Shown piece after piece: positions 27,870-36,880 of a DNA stretch of 64,000 bases. Position numbers and translations under genes: made by a program. The notes beneath the pieces were generated by a model. The model worked only from the letters and a program-made list of their open reading frames with translations. It made no database searches and was not told the DNA's origin. Every line of letters begins with the position of its first letter. Positions within the stretch are counted from its first letter, which is position 1. The stretch spans positions 462,361 to 526,360 of the forward strand of contig CAXXSU010000004.1 of assembly GCA_963664465.2 (NCBI GenBank), given 5' to 3'. Source of the DNA: CAVOAK01 sp963664465 (lineage in GTDB: Bacteria; Pseudomonadota; Alphaproteobacteria; UBA8366; CAVOAK01).

Positions 27870-29030
27870 ATGCTATCGAACCCGTTTACCCGTGATCATT
27901 TTGAACAAAGACTCGATCGGACACGCGCTGCAATGGCGCGCGATAAGCTTGATCTGCTGATCCTGAGTGCGCCGGAGAGTGTTTACTACCTCTCCGGTTA
28001 TCAAACTCGCGGCATCAGCGGGCATACCTATCTCGGCGTGCCTGCCGAAGGCCCACCAGTGTTTTCAACGCGCGGTACTGACCTCGGCAATCTGTATATG
28101 ATCGAGGATCTGACGCCGATCGTCGATTTTGTGGGTTTTGAAGATCACGATGATCCCTTGCAGGTGTTCGTGGACCTCCTGCGCAGGAACCGTATCGGGA
28201 CTGGTCGATTAGGCGTTGAGAAAGACGCCTATTTTCTCAGCGTTCGGAGCTACGACGCCCTGACCGCGGCGTTTGAAGGATCGGTGTTCTGCGACGCGTC
28301 GCAGATCGTCGAGGAGCAGCGGTTGATCAAGTCCGCCGAGGAGATCGCCTGTCATCGGGAGGCCGGACGGATCATCGTCGAGGCCACCAGGGCCGGCATC
28401 AAGTCGGTCAAACCAGGTTGTACTGATGGCAGTATCGTCACCTCGGTCGCAGGCGCTCTAATCGAGGCAGGGTCGGAATATGTTGCGACTTGGCCGGCAG
28501 TTCGGACCGGCGCGCAGTCGGGACGCTCGCACGCATCCTGGCAGAACATTCCTGTCGAAAGAGGCCAGGCGACCAATATCGAAACGGCGGGAGTCGTTCA
28601 GCGCTACCACACGCCGCTCCGCCGGGCGATCATCTACGGGCCGACAGACGAGCATCGCCGCATCGCCGAAACGGTGCGCCTAGCGAATCATGCCGCAATC
28701 GATGCGCTGGCTCCGGGAGCGCAGGCTGGCACTGCCTTTGAGGCGGCCCATAAGGTCGCCGTGGAGAACGGCCTTGGCGACATGCTCTCGGGTCGATCTG
28801 GCTACACGACGGGTATTGGCATCTCGCCCAGTTGGGTGCAACGCATGAGTATCAACATCGTACCGGGCAATGAGACCGTGCTCGAACCCGGCATGGTGTT
28901 TCACGTTTGCACCGTAATGCAGCAGCCTAACGTGTTTGGCGTCGGCGAGAGTTCGACCGTTGTTATCACCGAAGATGGCATCGAAAACTTGACCGGTGAA
29001 ATGGAGGACGGCCCGTTCCTAGTCGACTAG
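27870..29030 (+). CDS. M24-family pita-bread-fold hydrolase (Xaa-Pro peptidase/ectoine-hydrolase-like)
   Basis: 386 residues with the two-domain creatinase/prolidase layout: an N-terminal domain (LLILSAPESVYYLSGY) and a C-terminal pita-bread domain. The segments NIETAGVVQRYHTPLRRA and GRSGYTTGIGISPSW align in position with the metal-ligand blocks of M24 peptidases, but most of the Asp, His and Glu ligands are replaced. The pattern is closer to metal-independent relatives (creatinase, ectoine hydrolase DoeA/EutD) than to a true aminopeptidase. No ectoine deacetylase gene is adjacent, so the substrate is open. GGAG precedes the ATG at 27870. Confidence 0.78.
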   Translation: MLSNPFTRDHFEQRLDRTRAAMARDKLDLLILSAPESVYYLSGYQTRGISGHTYLGVPAEGPPVFSTRGTDLGNLYMIEDLTPIVDFVGFEDHDDPLQVFVDLLRRNRIGTGRLGVEKDAYFLSVRSYDALTAAFEGSVFCDASQIVEEQRLIKSAEEIACHREAGRIIVEATRAGIKSVKPGCTDGSIVTSVAGALIEAGSEYVATWPAVRTGAQSGRSHASWQNIPVERGQATNIETAGVVQRYHTPLRRAIIYGPTDEHRRIAETVRLANHAAIDALAPGAQAGTAFEAAHKVAVENGLGDMLSGRSGYTTGIGISPSWVQRMSINIVPGNETVLEPGMVFHVCTVMQQPNVFGVGESSTVVITEDGIENLTGEMEDGPFLVD

Positions 29031-29112
29031 CAATTGATAACCTCGGGCGTGCGCCGGTGCAGACTGCCGTAAGCCATGAAACGCATTTGCCACCTCATGT
29101 TGTGAGGGGCGA

Positions 29113-29451
29113 ATGAGTTACGAGCGGATTCCGACCGACCTGTGGGTGCGTGCACATGTGCAACGATACTCGCTACAGGGCATTCCTGTTGCGATCACCA
29201 GGCGCGGCGACCAACATCGAGGATCGGTGATCGTCAAGATCAACCAGCTTGAGAGCGGTTGTTCCGTGCTCACGCAAACAAGCGACTTTGACGGCAATGC
29301 CGCCTGGTTTGCTGCTTTGGACGGAAAATTGGTGGCGGAGCAGGAAGCCGATGCGTACATCGAGCGACAAGTCGAGCGCGACAGCGACTTGTGGGTGATT
29401 GAGGTTGAGGACAGGGAGGGGCGTTGTCTGTTCGATGGCAAGATCATCTAG
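29113..29451 (+). CDS. DUF1491 family protein
   Basis: 112 residues. It begins with RIPTDLWVRAHVQRYSLQG and continues with ITRRGDQHRGSVIVKINQL and a C-terminal DLWVIEVEDREGR, the layout of the DUF1491 family found mainly in Alphaproteobacteria. Members are small soluble proteins of unknown function. It stands alone between the M24 hydrolase and the TPR gene. The family call is from memory of the pattern. Confidence 0.7.
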   Translation: MSYERIPTDLWVRAHVQRYSLQGIPVAITRRGDQHRGSVIVKINQLESGCSVLTQTSDFDGNAAWFAALDGKLVAEQEADAYIERQVERDSDLWVIEVEDREGRCLFDGKII

Positions 29452-29525
29452 ATCGAGCGTGTTCGCGGCGGATGGAACGTGGGCCGAAATGATCCGCAGG
29501 GTCGATTTTAGGCGGCCGGACCGCG

Positions 29526-30029
29526 ATGCCAAGCCCGCGTAGGGAGTCTCTCGACGATCTGTTTGCACGCCTGCAATCGGCGGCAGACGCCGAAGAGGCC
29601 CAACAGTTAGAGTACTCGATCTGGGATATCTGGTGCCATTTTGATGACGGCAACGAGCATATAAACCATCTTATGGACCGTGCGGCATTGATGACCGGGC
29701 AACAGCGCCTCGAGCACGCTTTGGTGCTTTGCAATACCGTAATCGAGCTGGCGCCGGAGTTTGCCGAGGGCTGGAACCGGCGGGCGACGGTGCGTTATCT
29801 CGCCGGTGACATCGTCGGTTCGATTGCGGACATTGAGTCGACTTTAGAGTTGGAGCCGCGGCATTTTGGTGCGCTATCAGGGCTTGGTCTTTGTTGCCTG
29901 GCAATGGACGAGTTGGAAAGAGCGGCAGACACCCTTCGTCGAACGCTAAAGATCCACCCTTATGCATCAGGCGCAAAGCAAAATCTTATGGATATCGAAG
30001 CCGCGCTGCGGCGCAGGGAGACTTCTTGA
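29526..30029 (+). CDS. Tetratricopeptide-repeat protein
   Basis: 167 residues. After a short N-terminal region with a Trp-rich helix (YSIWDIWCHF), three TPR units can be recognised: residues ~45-75 with HALVLCNTVIELAPEFAEGWNRR, ~80-108 with GDIVGSIADIESTLELEPRHFGAL, and ~113-145 with MDELERAADTLRRTLKIHP. There is no signal peptide, so it is probably a cytoplasmic protein-interaction scaffold. mmsA starts 37 bases downstream on the same strand. Confidence 0.8.
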   Translation: MPSPRRESLDDLFARLQSAADAEEAQQLEYSIWDIWCHFDDGNEHINHLMDRAALMTGQQRLEHALVLCNTVIELAPEFAEGWNRRATVRYLAGDIVGSIADIESTLELEPRHFGALSGLGLCCLAMDELERAADTLRRTLKIHPYASGAKQNLMDIEAALRRRETS

Positions 30030-30065
30030 AGTGCCGGATTTTCCGCAATCAAGAGGAACAAGACG

Positions 30066-31565
30066 ATGAGCGACAGACTGCATCACTTTATCGGCGGCGC
30101 AAAAGTCGGCGGTGACAGCGGCCGGAGCGGCGTAATTTTCAATCCAGCGACCGGCGAAGTAAGCGCCGAGGCGCCCTATGCGAGCGCTACAGACGTAGAC
30201 TTGGCGGTCGAGACCGCGACTGCGGCGCTGGCAAATTGGGCCGGCACCTCGGCAACGGCGCGGTCGCAAATCATGTTCAGGTTTCGAGAACTGGTCATCG
30301 AGAATTTGGATGCCCTGGCAGAAATTGTCTCGCGCGAACACGGCAAGACGATTCCCGATTCCAAAGGTTCGATCCAGCGCGGCATCGATGTGATTGAGTT
30401 CGCCTGCGGCATTCCCCATCTCATGAAGGGCGAGTATTCAGCCAACATCGGCGGCGGCATTGATACCTATTCGATGCGGGAACCGGTGGGCGTTGTCGCC
30501 GGGATAACGCCGTTCAATTTTCCGGTCATGATTCCGCTGTGGATGGGTGTTATGGCGGTTGCCTGCGGCAATTGCTTTATCAACAAGCCTTCCGAGCGCA
30601 ATCCATCCGCACCACTTTATCTCGCGGAGTTGTGGAAGAAGGCCGGGCTACCGGATGGCGTGTGGAATGTCTTGATCGGGGATAAGGAGCCGGTCGAAGC
30701 GCTGCTCGGACATGCTGGCGTGGACGCTATCAGTTTTGTCGGCTCCACGCCGGTTGGCGAGCATGTGTACCGGCAGGGCTGCGCTGCCGGCAAGCGGGTC
30801 CAAGCATTTTGTGGCGCCAAGAATCATATGGTTATTCTGCCCGACGCGGACATGGACCAGGCGGCAGATGCGTTGATGGGTGCAGCCTTCGGTTCAAGCG
30901 GCCAGCGCTGCATGGCAATATCGGTGGCTGTCCCGGTCGGAGAGGTGGCAGCGGAAGCGATCCTCAGCCGCCTCACACCGCGGGTCCAGGCGCTCAGAAT
31001 TGGCCCCTACACGGACCCCGATGCCGAATTGGGGCCGCTCATCACGAACGATGCCAAGGTTCGGGTGGAGCGCTATGTCGATGAGGGGGTGGCCGACGGC
31101 GCGGAACTTCTTGCCGACGGCCGAGGAAGCAGGTTGCAGGGTTATGAAGACGGCTTCTTCGTCGGCGGCACGCTGTTCGATCGAGTCCGGCCCGAGATGT
31201 CAATCTACACCGATGAAGTGTTTGGCCCGGTGCTGCGTGTGGTGAGGACTGAGGGCTATAGCGATGCCGTCGGGTTGGTTAACGGTAGCGAATACGGCAA
31301 CGGCGTCGCGGTGTTTACCCGCGACGGCGACACGGCTCGGGCGTTTTGCAGCGACGTGGATATCGGCATGATCGGCGTAAACGTGCCGATACCTGTGCCA
31401 ATGGCTTTTCACCATTTTGGCGGGTCGAAGCGCTCGAAATTTGGCGATTCTCAGATGCATGGACCGCAGGCCGTTCACTTTTTCACCAAACTTAAGACAA
31501 TCTCTGCCCGCTGGCCTGCGGGCGCACGAGATGGCGCGCAATTTTCAATGCCGACAAACCGCTAG
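30066..31565 (+). CDS. mmsA: CoA-acylating methylmalonate-semialdehyde dehydrogenase
   Basis: 499 residues. It oxidises methylmalonate semialdehyde to propionyl-CoA (and malonate semialdehyde to acetyl-CoA), the end of valine and myo-inositol breakdown. The aldehyde dehydrogenase fold shows GITPFNFPVMIPLWM, SFVGSTPVGEHVY and the catalytic cysteine C282 in GSSGQRCMA. The MmsA-specific segment QAFCGAKNHMVILPDAD replaces the usual catalytic-Glu region, as expected for a CoA-acylating member. Propionyl-CoA produced here can enter the pccA/pccB carboxylase at the other end of the window. Confidence 0.95.
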   Translation: MSDRLHHFIGGAKVGGDSGRSGVIFNPATGEVSAEAPYASATDVDLAVETATAALANWAGTSATARSQIMFRFRELVIENLDALAEIVSREHGKTIPDSKGSIQRGIDVIEFACGIPHLMKGEYSANIGGGIDTYSMREPVGVVAGITPFNFPVMIPLWMGVMAVACGNCFINKPSERNPSAPLYLAELWKKAGLPDGVWNVLIGDKEPVEALLGHAGVDAISFVGSTPVGEHVYRQGCAAGKRVQAFCGAKNHMVILPDADMDQAADALMGAAFGSSGQRCMAISVAVPVGEVAAEAILSRLTPRVQALRIGPYTDPDAELGPLITNDAKVRVERYVDEGVADGAELLADGRGSRLQGYEDGFFVGGTLFDRVRPEMSIYTDEVFGPVLRVVRTEGYSDAVGLVNGSEYGNGVAVFTRDGDTARAFCSDVDIGMIGVNVPIPVPMAFHHFGGSKRSKFGDSQMHGPQAVHFFTKLKTISARWPAGARDGAQFSMPTNR

Positions 31566-31588
31566 ATCGGCCTACGCCTCGTGTAATC

Positions 31589-32350
31589 TTAACCGGGCTC
31601 AGGCTGAATGCGCTCCGGTATGTCGGTGAACACGGCCTTGGCGCCCCACTTGAAGAGTTCATGCGCCCGTGCCTGATCATTCACCGTAAAACATAATAGT
31701 GAGACACCGGCTGCGCAGACCTCTTGCGCCGCGTGTTGTGTCAACCTCTCGTGATTTACGTTTATGTGGTGACAGCCAAGCGCCTCGATCTGTGCCTGCC
31801 AGTCACCAGGCAATGAATCGACGATCAACATGCGCGGCAGCTGCGGTGCGGAGTCCTTCGCCGATATCAGCGGCGGCGTAGCGAAACTTGAAATAATCGG
31901 TGAAGGGAACGCCACCGGCCAGTCGCGGCCAAGCAAGGCAGCCACTTCCGCGCCAACCGGCCGATCGTCGTCCGCCGACATCTTGATTTCAACGTTTGCG
32001 GCCACGCCCAATTGCGCCATCAGTGCGACGGCGTCGCTCAGCGTTGGGATGGCTTCGTCTGCGTATTCCGCCGAGTACCAAGATCCTGCATCAAGCGCGC
32101 TAAGATCTGCGAGGGTTGTCCTATCGACCGATCCGTGGCCGTTCGTCGTGCGCTCAAGCGTCTCGTCGTGCATCAACACCAGCGCGCCGTCCAGCGACAT
32201 TCGCACGTCAAATTCGACCCATTGAACGCCCATCTGCGCGGCGCACCGGATTGCTGCGAGGGTGTTTTCGGGAGCATGGAGTCCAGCGCCACGATGGCCT
32301 AACACGCGCGCCACGCCGAGCGGTACCGGTATCCGAACAGCGTCGTTCAA
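31589..32350 (-). CDS. ugpQ: Glycerophosphodiester phosphodiesterase
   Basis: 253 residues without a signal peptide, so a cytoplasmic UgpQ-like enzyme that splits glycerophosphodiesters into glycerol-3-phosphate and an alcohol. Catalytic and metal residues are in LGHRGAGLHAPENT, VEFDVRMSLDG and LMHDETLERTTNG. Its start overlaps the stop of the upstream Ca2+/Na+ exchanger gene by four bases (ATGA), which implies translational coupling. Glycerol kinase, which also makes glycerol-3-phosphate, lies two genes upstream on the same strand. Confidence 0.92.
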   Translation of the reverse strand: MNDAVRIPVPLGVARVLGHRGAGLHAPENTLAAIRCAAQMGVQWVEFDVRMSLDGALVLMHDETLERTTNGHGSVDRTTLADLSALDAGSWYSAEYADEAIPTLSDAVALMAQLGVAANVEIKMSADDDRPVGAEVAALLGRDWPVAFPSPIISSFATPPLISAKDSAPQLPRMLIVDSLPGDWQAQIEALGCHHINVNHERLTQHAAQEVCAAGVSLLCFTVNDQARAHELFKWGAKAVFTDIPERIQPEPG

Positions 32351-33309
32351 CTTGGCAGGCGCATGGCCATGCTGCCGACGTAGGCGGCATAAAATACAAG
32401 CAGAACCGTGCCTTCTCGGCGGGTCACGCGCCAGCCGCTAACGAGAATTGGCAAGATCACGAGTGACGCGGCAAGCATCACCCAGATATCGATCGAGGCA
32501 ATGTCGTCGGCCACAGGCAGCGGCTTTACCAGCGCTGCAATGCCCAAAATACCCAATACGTTAAAGACATTGCTGCCCAGGATATTTGCAATTGCGACGT
32601 CGGTGTGCCGACGCATCGCGGCGACGACGGTTGCGGCGACTTCTGGCAGCGAGGTGCCAATTGCGACCAGCGTCAGGCCGATAACCGATTCGGGCAATCC
32701 ATACGACCGCGCAATTCCGGTCGCGCCGTCGACCAGCAGTGCGGCGCCGCCGACTAGTGCACCCAGTCCGAGAACAAGGTAGACGCCGATCCGGAGGCCG
32801 CCGATCGGAAGATCTCCAGGTTCATCCGCTTCGCGGCTGTGGAGTTCACCTGCGGCGCTTTGGTGGCGCCGATCCTGGACATAGGACCAACCAAGAAAGC
32901 AGGCCAGCGCAACGACCATCAAGCCGCCCTCGACCGTGCCGACGCGACCGTTCAGCGCGAGCAAGACGAGAATAATGCCCACCGTCAGCATCATCGTCCC
33001 GTCGCGACGTATTGCACGCGCTTCGCAGGTGAGCGGATATACGACCGCGCCGATTCCCATAACCAGTAAGATGTTGGCGATGTTGCTGCCGACGACATTG
33101 CCAACGCCGATGTCAGGCTGCCCGCCTAGCGATGCGCGAAGCGTGACGACGAGCTCAGGCGCAGATGTGCCAAACCCGACGACAGTGAGACCGATCATGG
33201 CGGTAGAAACGCCAAGCACGCGGGCCAGCGACACTGCCCCGCGCAAGGTTGCTTCGCCGCCTACGAACAGGATGATGAGGCCGATTACGACGGATGCCGT
33301 GTCAATCAT
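32347..33309 (-). CDS. Calcium/sodium antiporter (CaCA family, YrbG-like)
   Basis: 320 residues with about ten transmembrane helices in two homologous halves. Each half carries the alpha-repeat of cation exchangers: GFGTSAPELVVTLRASL with VGSNIANILLVMG in the first, and AIGTSLPEVAATVVAA with LGSNVFNVLGILG in the second. A hydrophilic loop (HSREADEPGDLPIGG) joins them. This places it in the inner membrane as a Ca2+/cation exchanger. It is translationally coupled to the glycerophosphodiesterase gene. Confidence 0.92.
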   Translation of the reverse strand: MIDTASVVIGLIILFVGGEATLRGAVSLARVLGVSTAMIGLTVVGFGTSAPELVVTLRASLGGQPDIGVGNVVGSNIANILLVMGIGAVVYPLTCEARAIRRDGTMMLTVGIILVLLALNGRVGTVEGGLMVVALACFLGWSYVQDRRHQSAAGELHSREADEPGDLPIGGLRIGVYLVLGLGALVGGAALLVDGATGIARSYGLPESVIGLTLVAIGTSLPEVAATVVAAMRRHTDVAIANILGSNVFNVLGILGIAALVKPLPVADDIASIDIWVMLAASLVILPILVSGWRVTRREGTVLLVFYAAYVGSMAMRLPS

Positions 33310-33519
33310 CGCACGCGCCGCCTAGCACGGTCGATTTCCACGTGTCCCTTGGGAGCCAGCTTACCTGGTTATTTCGGAGTGCAGAGGCCAAAGGTTCAGA
33401 GTTGGATTTGCTTGAGATTGGGCCTTGCAGAATAGGGTGAGAACGCTCTCGATACAAACCAAGCTGATGGCATCGTGATCGAATCGCCTTCGTATGGCCG
33501 AGACGAAGCAAACGGAACA

Positions 33520-35022
33520 TTAATGTTGCGGAGATCGGCTTCTGGTTCGAGCAACGGCGTCGAGCCATCCGGCATAGCGCTCGTCGCGTTCGCTGTCCGC
33601 CATATTCGGCACGAATCGATGTTTGCAGCGCCAGCGCGTCGACAGAATTTCTGGTGCTGGATAGACCCCGGCCTGCATTCCGGCCAGCAGTGCCGCGCCG
33701 AGCGCTGTCGTCTCGATAACTTCCGGACGTTCGACGACCAGGCCGAGGACGTCTGAGAGAAACTGCATCGCCCAGTCGTTGGCGGCAAATCCACCGTCGA
33801 CGCGAAGTACATTCGGGGGCGCGGCCCCGTCGCTGGCCATTGCGACGAATAGGTCGCGTGTTTGGTAGCACACCGCCTCTAATGTCGCGCGGGCGAGTTC
33901 CGCCGGGCCGGTATCCCGCGTCAGGCCAAACAGCGCACCGCGTGCATCGCTATCCCAATACGGTGCACCGAGCCCCGTGAAGGCAGGTACGAGATAGACA
34001 CGACTCGCTTTGTTTGCCGCCGCGGCGAGTTCGGCTGTGGCAGGTGCGGAATCAATCAACCCCAGCCCGTCGCGCAGCCACTGCACCGCAGCACCGGCAA
34101 TGAATATGCTTCCCTCGACGGCATAGGTCGGTTGGCCCTGGAGGCGATAGGCGACCGTCGTCAGAAGTTTATTTTTCGATTCGACCGGTTTCGATCCTGT
34201 GTTGACGAGCGCAAAACAGCCCGTACCGAAGGTGCATTTCACCATCCCCTCCGAGAAGCAGCATTGACCAAACATCGCCGCCTGTTGGTCGCCGGCCAGG
34301 CCACGAATGGGGATTGGCGCGCCAAACAGTCCGGGATCCGTAACGCCAAACTCACCGGCACAATCGCGTATCTCCGGCAATAGGGCGCGTGGAATGCCGA
34401 ACAAGGATAAGAGTTCGTCGTCCCAGTCTTGCAGGGCGAGACTGAAGAGCATGGTACGCGAAGCGTTGGTCGCATCGGTTATATGCGCATGTCCGCCTGT
34501 CAGGCGCCACAGCAGGAAACTGTCGACGGTTCCAAATGCAAGCTCGCCGGCTTCGGCGCGCGCGCGGGCGCCGTCCGTACGCTCCAAAAGCCAAGCAATC
34601 TTCGTTGCCGAAAAGTAGGGGTCGACCAAAAGCCCGGTCCGGCGTTGCACATCCGGCTCGTGTCCTGACTGCTTCAGTTGTGCGCACGCGTCTGCCGTTC
34701 GACGATCCTGCCAGACAATCGCACTGGCAATGGGAGTTCCGCTTTCGCGATCCCACAAAATGGTGGTTTCCCGTTGGTTGGCTATGCCGATCCCGGCAAT
34801 GCGCGCGGCGTCGACCTGCGAGACGTCCAGCACCTCGCGGACCACACTGACGGTGTCCGTCCAAATCTGCTCGGGATCATGTTCGACCCAGCCCGGTTTG
34901 GGGAAGTGCTGTTTGAGCTCGCGACCGGCAGTCGCGCGCGGCAGGCCGTCGCCATCGAAGAGAATGGCCCGCGTACTCGTCGTGCCCTGATCGATCGCAA
35001 GGACGTGGTCCTGTCGTGGCAT
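33520..35022 (-). CDS. glpK: Glycerol kinase
   Basis: 500 residues, the normal length. It phosphorylates glycerol to glycerol-3-phosphate with ATP. The N-terminal phosphate-binding motif AIDQGTTSTRAILFD, the substrate region GIANQRETTILWDRE, and the FGGY-family signatures TFGTGCFALVNTG and DGGFAANDWAMQFLSDVLG are present. No glpF or glpD is adjacent. Its 5' side faces the integrase island, and about 290 bases separate its ATG from the integrase start. Confidence 0.96.
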   Translation of the reverse strand: MPRQDHVLAIDQGTTSTRAILFDGDGLPRATAGRELKQHFPKPGWVEHDPEQIWTDTVSVVREVLDVSQVDAARIAGIGIANQRETTILWDRESGTPIASAIVWQDRRTADACAQLKQSGHEPDVQRRTGLLVDPYFSATKIAWLLERTDGARARAEAGELAFGTVDSFLLWRLTGGHAHITDATNASRTMLFSLALQDWDDELLSLFGIPRALLPEIRDCAGEFGVTDPGLFGAPIPIRGLAGDQQAAMFGQCCFSEGMVKCTFGTGCFALVNTGSKPVESKNKLLTTVAYRLQGQPTYAVEGSIFIAGAAVQWLRDGLGLIDSAPATAELAAAANKASRVYLVPAFTGLGAPYWDSDARGALFGLTRDTGPAELARATLEAVCYQTRDLFVAMASDGAAPPNVLRVDGGFAANDWAMQFLSDVLGLVVERPEVIETTALGAALLAGMQAGVYPAPEILSTRWRCKHRFVPNMADSERDERYAGWLDAVARTRSRSPQH

Positions 35023-35164
35023 GGCTCGTCAATCTTGCATTGTGCTGAGATGCACGTAAAGCCGCTGTCCTTCGCCGGCCGCAACGCGGTCCTGATTCCG
35101 CTTGAGTGCGCGTGCGCGGCGGCGCAGAAATGCTTCATGGCGGAAGCAGTGTCCGCCTAATTAA

Positions 35165-35182
35165 TGTTCCGATACGTTCCAA
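35165..35182 (+). repeat. Direct repeat upstream of integrase, copy 1 (possible arm-type site)
   Basis: TGTTCCGATACGTTCCAA is repeated imperfectly at 35238-35255 as TGTTCCAATACATTCCGG. A second repeat, CCATAGTTGTT, occurs at 35221-35231 and 35267-35277. Paired direct repeats ahead of a tyrosine integrase gene are what its arm-binding sites look like. The interval 35023-35310 otherwise holds no gene that I can see and no tRNA. Confidence 0.45.
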
Positions 35183-35237
35183 GGCTATCCGATATATATG
35201 AGTTAAAGCCCTATTCATAGCCATAGTTGTTCTAGGC

Positions 35238-35255
35238 TGTTCCAATACATTCCGG
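35238..35255 (+). repeat. Direct repeat upstream of integrase, copy 2 (possible arm-type site)
   Basis: TGTTCCAATACATTCCGG is the partner of the repeat at 35165-35182. It lies 56 bases before the integrase ATG. Confidence 0.45.
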
Positions 35256-35310
35256 TATAATCCGCTCCATAGTTGTTGATACAGTCGTAGATAAACGGCA
35301 GAGGTGGATT

Positions 35311-36543
35311 ATGGCGAAGGGTAGTAGCAGGCTGACTGTACGCGCCGTCGCGACGATCACAAAGCCAGGCTTTCATGCGGATGGTGGGGGACTGTATCTG
35401 CAAGTGGCAAAGGGCGGTGGCCGCTCTTGGGTGTTCCGCTTTCAGAGGCAAGGTCGAGCCCGATGGATGGGTCTAGGTTCGGTGGACCTGGTGTCCCTTA
35501 AGGAGGCGCGCCTAAAGGCCCTGGAGGCACGTAGGGTGTTGCTGGAAGGAAGAGACCCCATTGATTCGCGGCATGCTGTCAAACAAACGCAGCAGAACGC
35601 TGTGACGTTCAGAGAGGCGGCGGAGCGGTATATCGAGGCGCACAAGGCAGGGTGGCGGAGCCAAAAGCACGCCGCACAATGGAGTTCTACTCTTGAGACC
35701 TACGTCTTTCCGGTGTTTGGCGACCTCCCGGCTGGGGAGATCAACACTGAACTTGTTATGCAGTCATTAGACCCGATCTGGTCCACGAAAGTAGAGACCG
35801 CCTCGCGGATAAGGGGCCGAATTGAATCTATATTGGATTGGGCGAAGGCTCGCGGATACCGCCAAGGCGATAATCCGGCTCGTTGGAGGGGACACCTGGA
35901 CACGCATCTGCCGCCTCGCTCCAAGGTTGCTCGCGTAAAGCACCACCCAGCGTTGCCCTATTCCGAGATCGGGACCTTCATGGACGGCCTACGTGAGCAG
36001 GGCGGAGTTGCGGCCCGTGCACTGGAACTGACAATCCTCTGTGCCACCCGATCCAACGAAACCATCGGGGCGACCTGGATGGAGATTGACGTCGATGCTG
36101 CGACTTGGACCGTACCGGGCCAGCGTATGAAGGGCGGAAGAGACCACAAGGTGCCTTTGTCTGATCAAGCCCAAAATGTCTTTCTGCAAATGGAACAACA
36201 CCGTGGACGCGATGGCTATGTTTTCCCGGGTGCGCGGAAGGGGCACTCATTGTCGAAAATGGGGATGCTCGCGGTTCTAAAGCGCATGGGGCGAACTGAT
36301 CTGACCGTGCACGGCTTCAGAAGCACATTCCGAGATTGGGCTGCAGAGCGCACAGGCTATCCCGGCGATGTCTCCGAAATGGCTCTGGCGCATGCAATTG
36401 GTGACAGGGTTGAGGCCGCCTATCGGCGCGGAGACCTGTTTGAAAAGCGCCGACGATTGATGGCGGATTGGGGAACCTTCTGCGATTTGCCCGCAACCGC
36501 TGGGAATGTGGTCGCAATAACCGGAACACAGAATGTCGTCTGA
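35311..36543 (+). CDS. Tyrosine-type site-specific integrase (Arm-DNA-binding/DUF4102 type)
   Basis: 410 residues. An N-terminal arm-binding domain (HADGGGLYLQVAKGG, then WVFRFQRQGRARWMGLG) is followed by a core-binding domain and the catalytic domain with R247 in CATRSNETIG, H334 and R337 in HGFRSTFRDW, and nucleophile Y371 in EAAYRRGD. It belongs to the P4-type integrases that insert islands and prophages. It marks the left end of a small mobile island whose right part appears to be lost at the IS1595 element. No tRNA target is visible next to it. Confidence 0.94.
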   Translation: MAKGSSRLTVRAVATITKPGFHADGGGLYLQVAKGGGRSWVFRFQRQGRARWMGLGSVDLVSLKEARLKALEARRVLLEGRDPIDSRHAVKQTQQNAVTFREAAERYIEAHKAGWRSQKHAAQWSSTLETYVFPVFGDLPAGEINTELVMQSLDPIWSTKVETASRIRGRIESILDWAKARGYRQGDNPARWRGHLDTHLPPRSKVARVKHHPALPYSEIGTFMDGLREQGGVAARALELTILCATRSNETIGATWMEIDVDAATWTVPGQRMKGGRDHKVPLSDQAQNVFLQMEQHRGRDGYVFPGARKGHSLSKMGMLAVLKRMGRTDLTVHGFRSTFRDWAAERTGYPGDVSEMALAHAIGDRVEAAYRRGDLFEKRRRLMADWGTFCDLPATAGNVVAITGTQNVV

Positions 36544-36676
36544 ATTAAGTGCGGTGCAGCTATTCCAAGAAACTCATCCGTGGGCGCGTACAACTGACCA
36601 AGAGGGGTCTAAAATGAGTGAAAAGTTTACAAACGCTCAAGCGATAGGGGAGGATTGAGCGTCAACGGAGTGGTTG

Positions 36677-36880
36677 ATGTCGGATGTATCTCCCAAGATT
36701 CTAAGGCGGCCCGCCGTTGAGGCGATAACAGGACTAAGCCGCTCAACAATCTATCAGTACAAAAAGGAAGGCACGTTTCCCAAACCGATCCGGCTTGGGC
36801 GGAAAGCAGTTGGCTGGATTGAGAGTGAGATATTCGCCTGGCTTGAGGCCCGCATTGCCGAGCGGAACACGTCCCAATGA
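36677..36880 (+). CDS. AlpA-family DNA-binding regulator
   Basis: 67 residues, a single helix-turn-helix domain of the AlpA/excisionase-like MerR fold: RPAVEAITGLSRSTIYQYKKEG, then FPKPIRLGRKAVGWIESEI. AlpA proteins control integrase or excision genes in P4-like islands. The ATG at 36677 lies about 6 bases after GGAG. Its stop overlaps the next gene by four bases (ATGA). Confidence 0.9.
   Translation: MSDVSPKILRRPAVEAITGLSRSTIYQYKKEGTFPKPIRLGRKAVGWIESEIFAWLEARIAERNTSQ

Noticed and set aside
35023..35310. tRNA or tmRNA as attachment site for the island
   Set aside because: No cloverleaf or T-loop sequence (GTTCRAATC-like) with a matching acceptor could be found on either strand.
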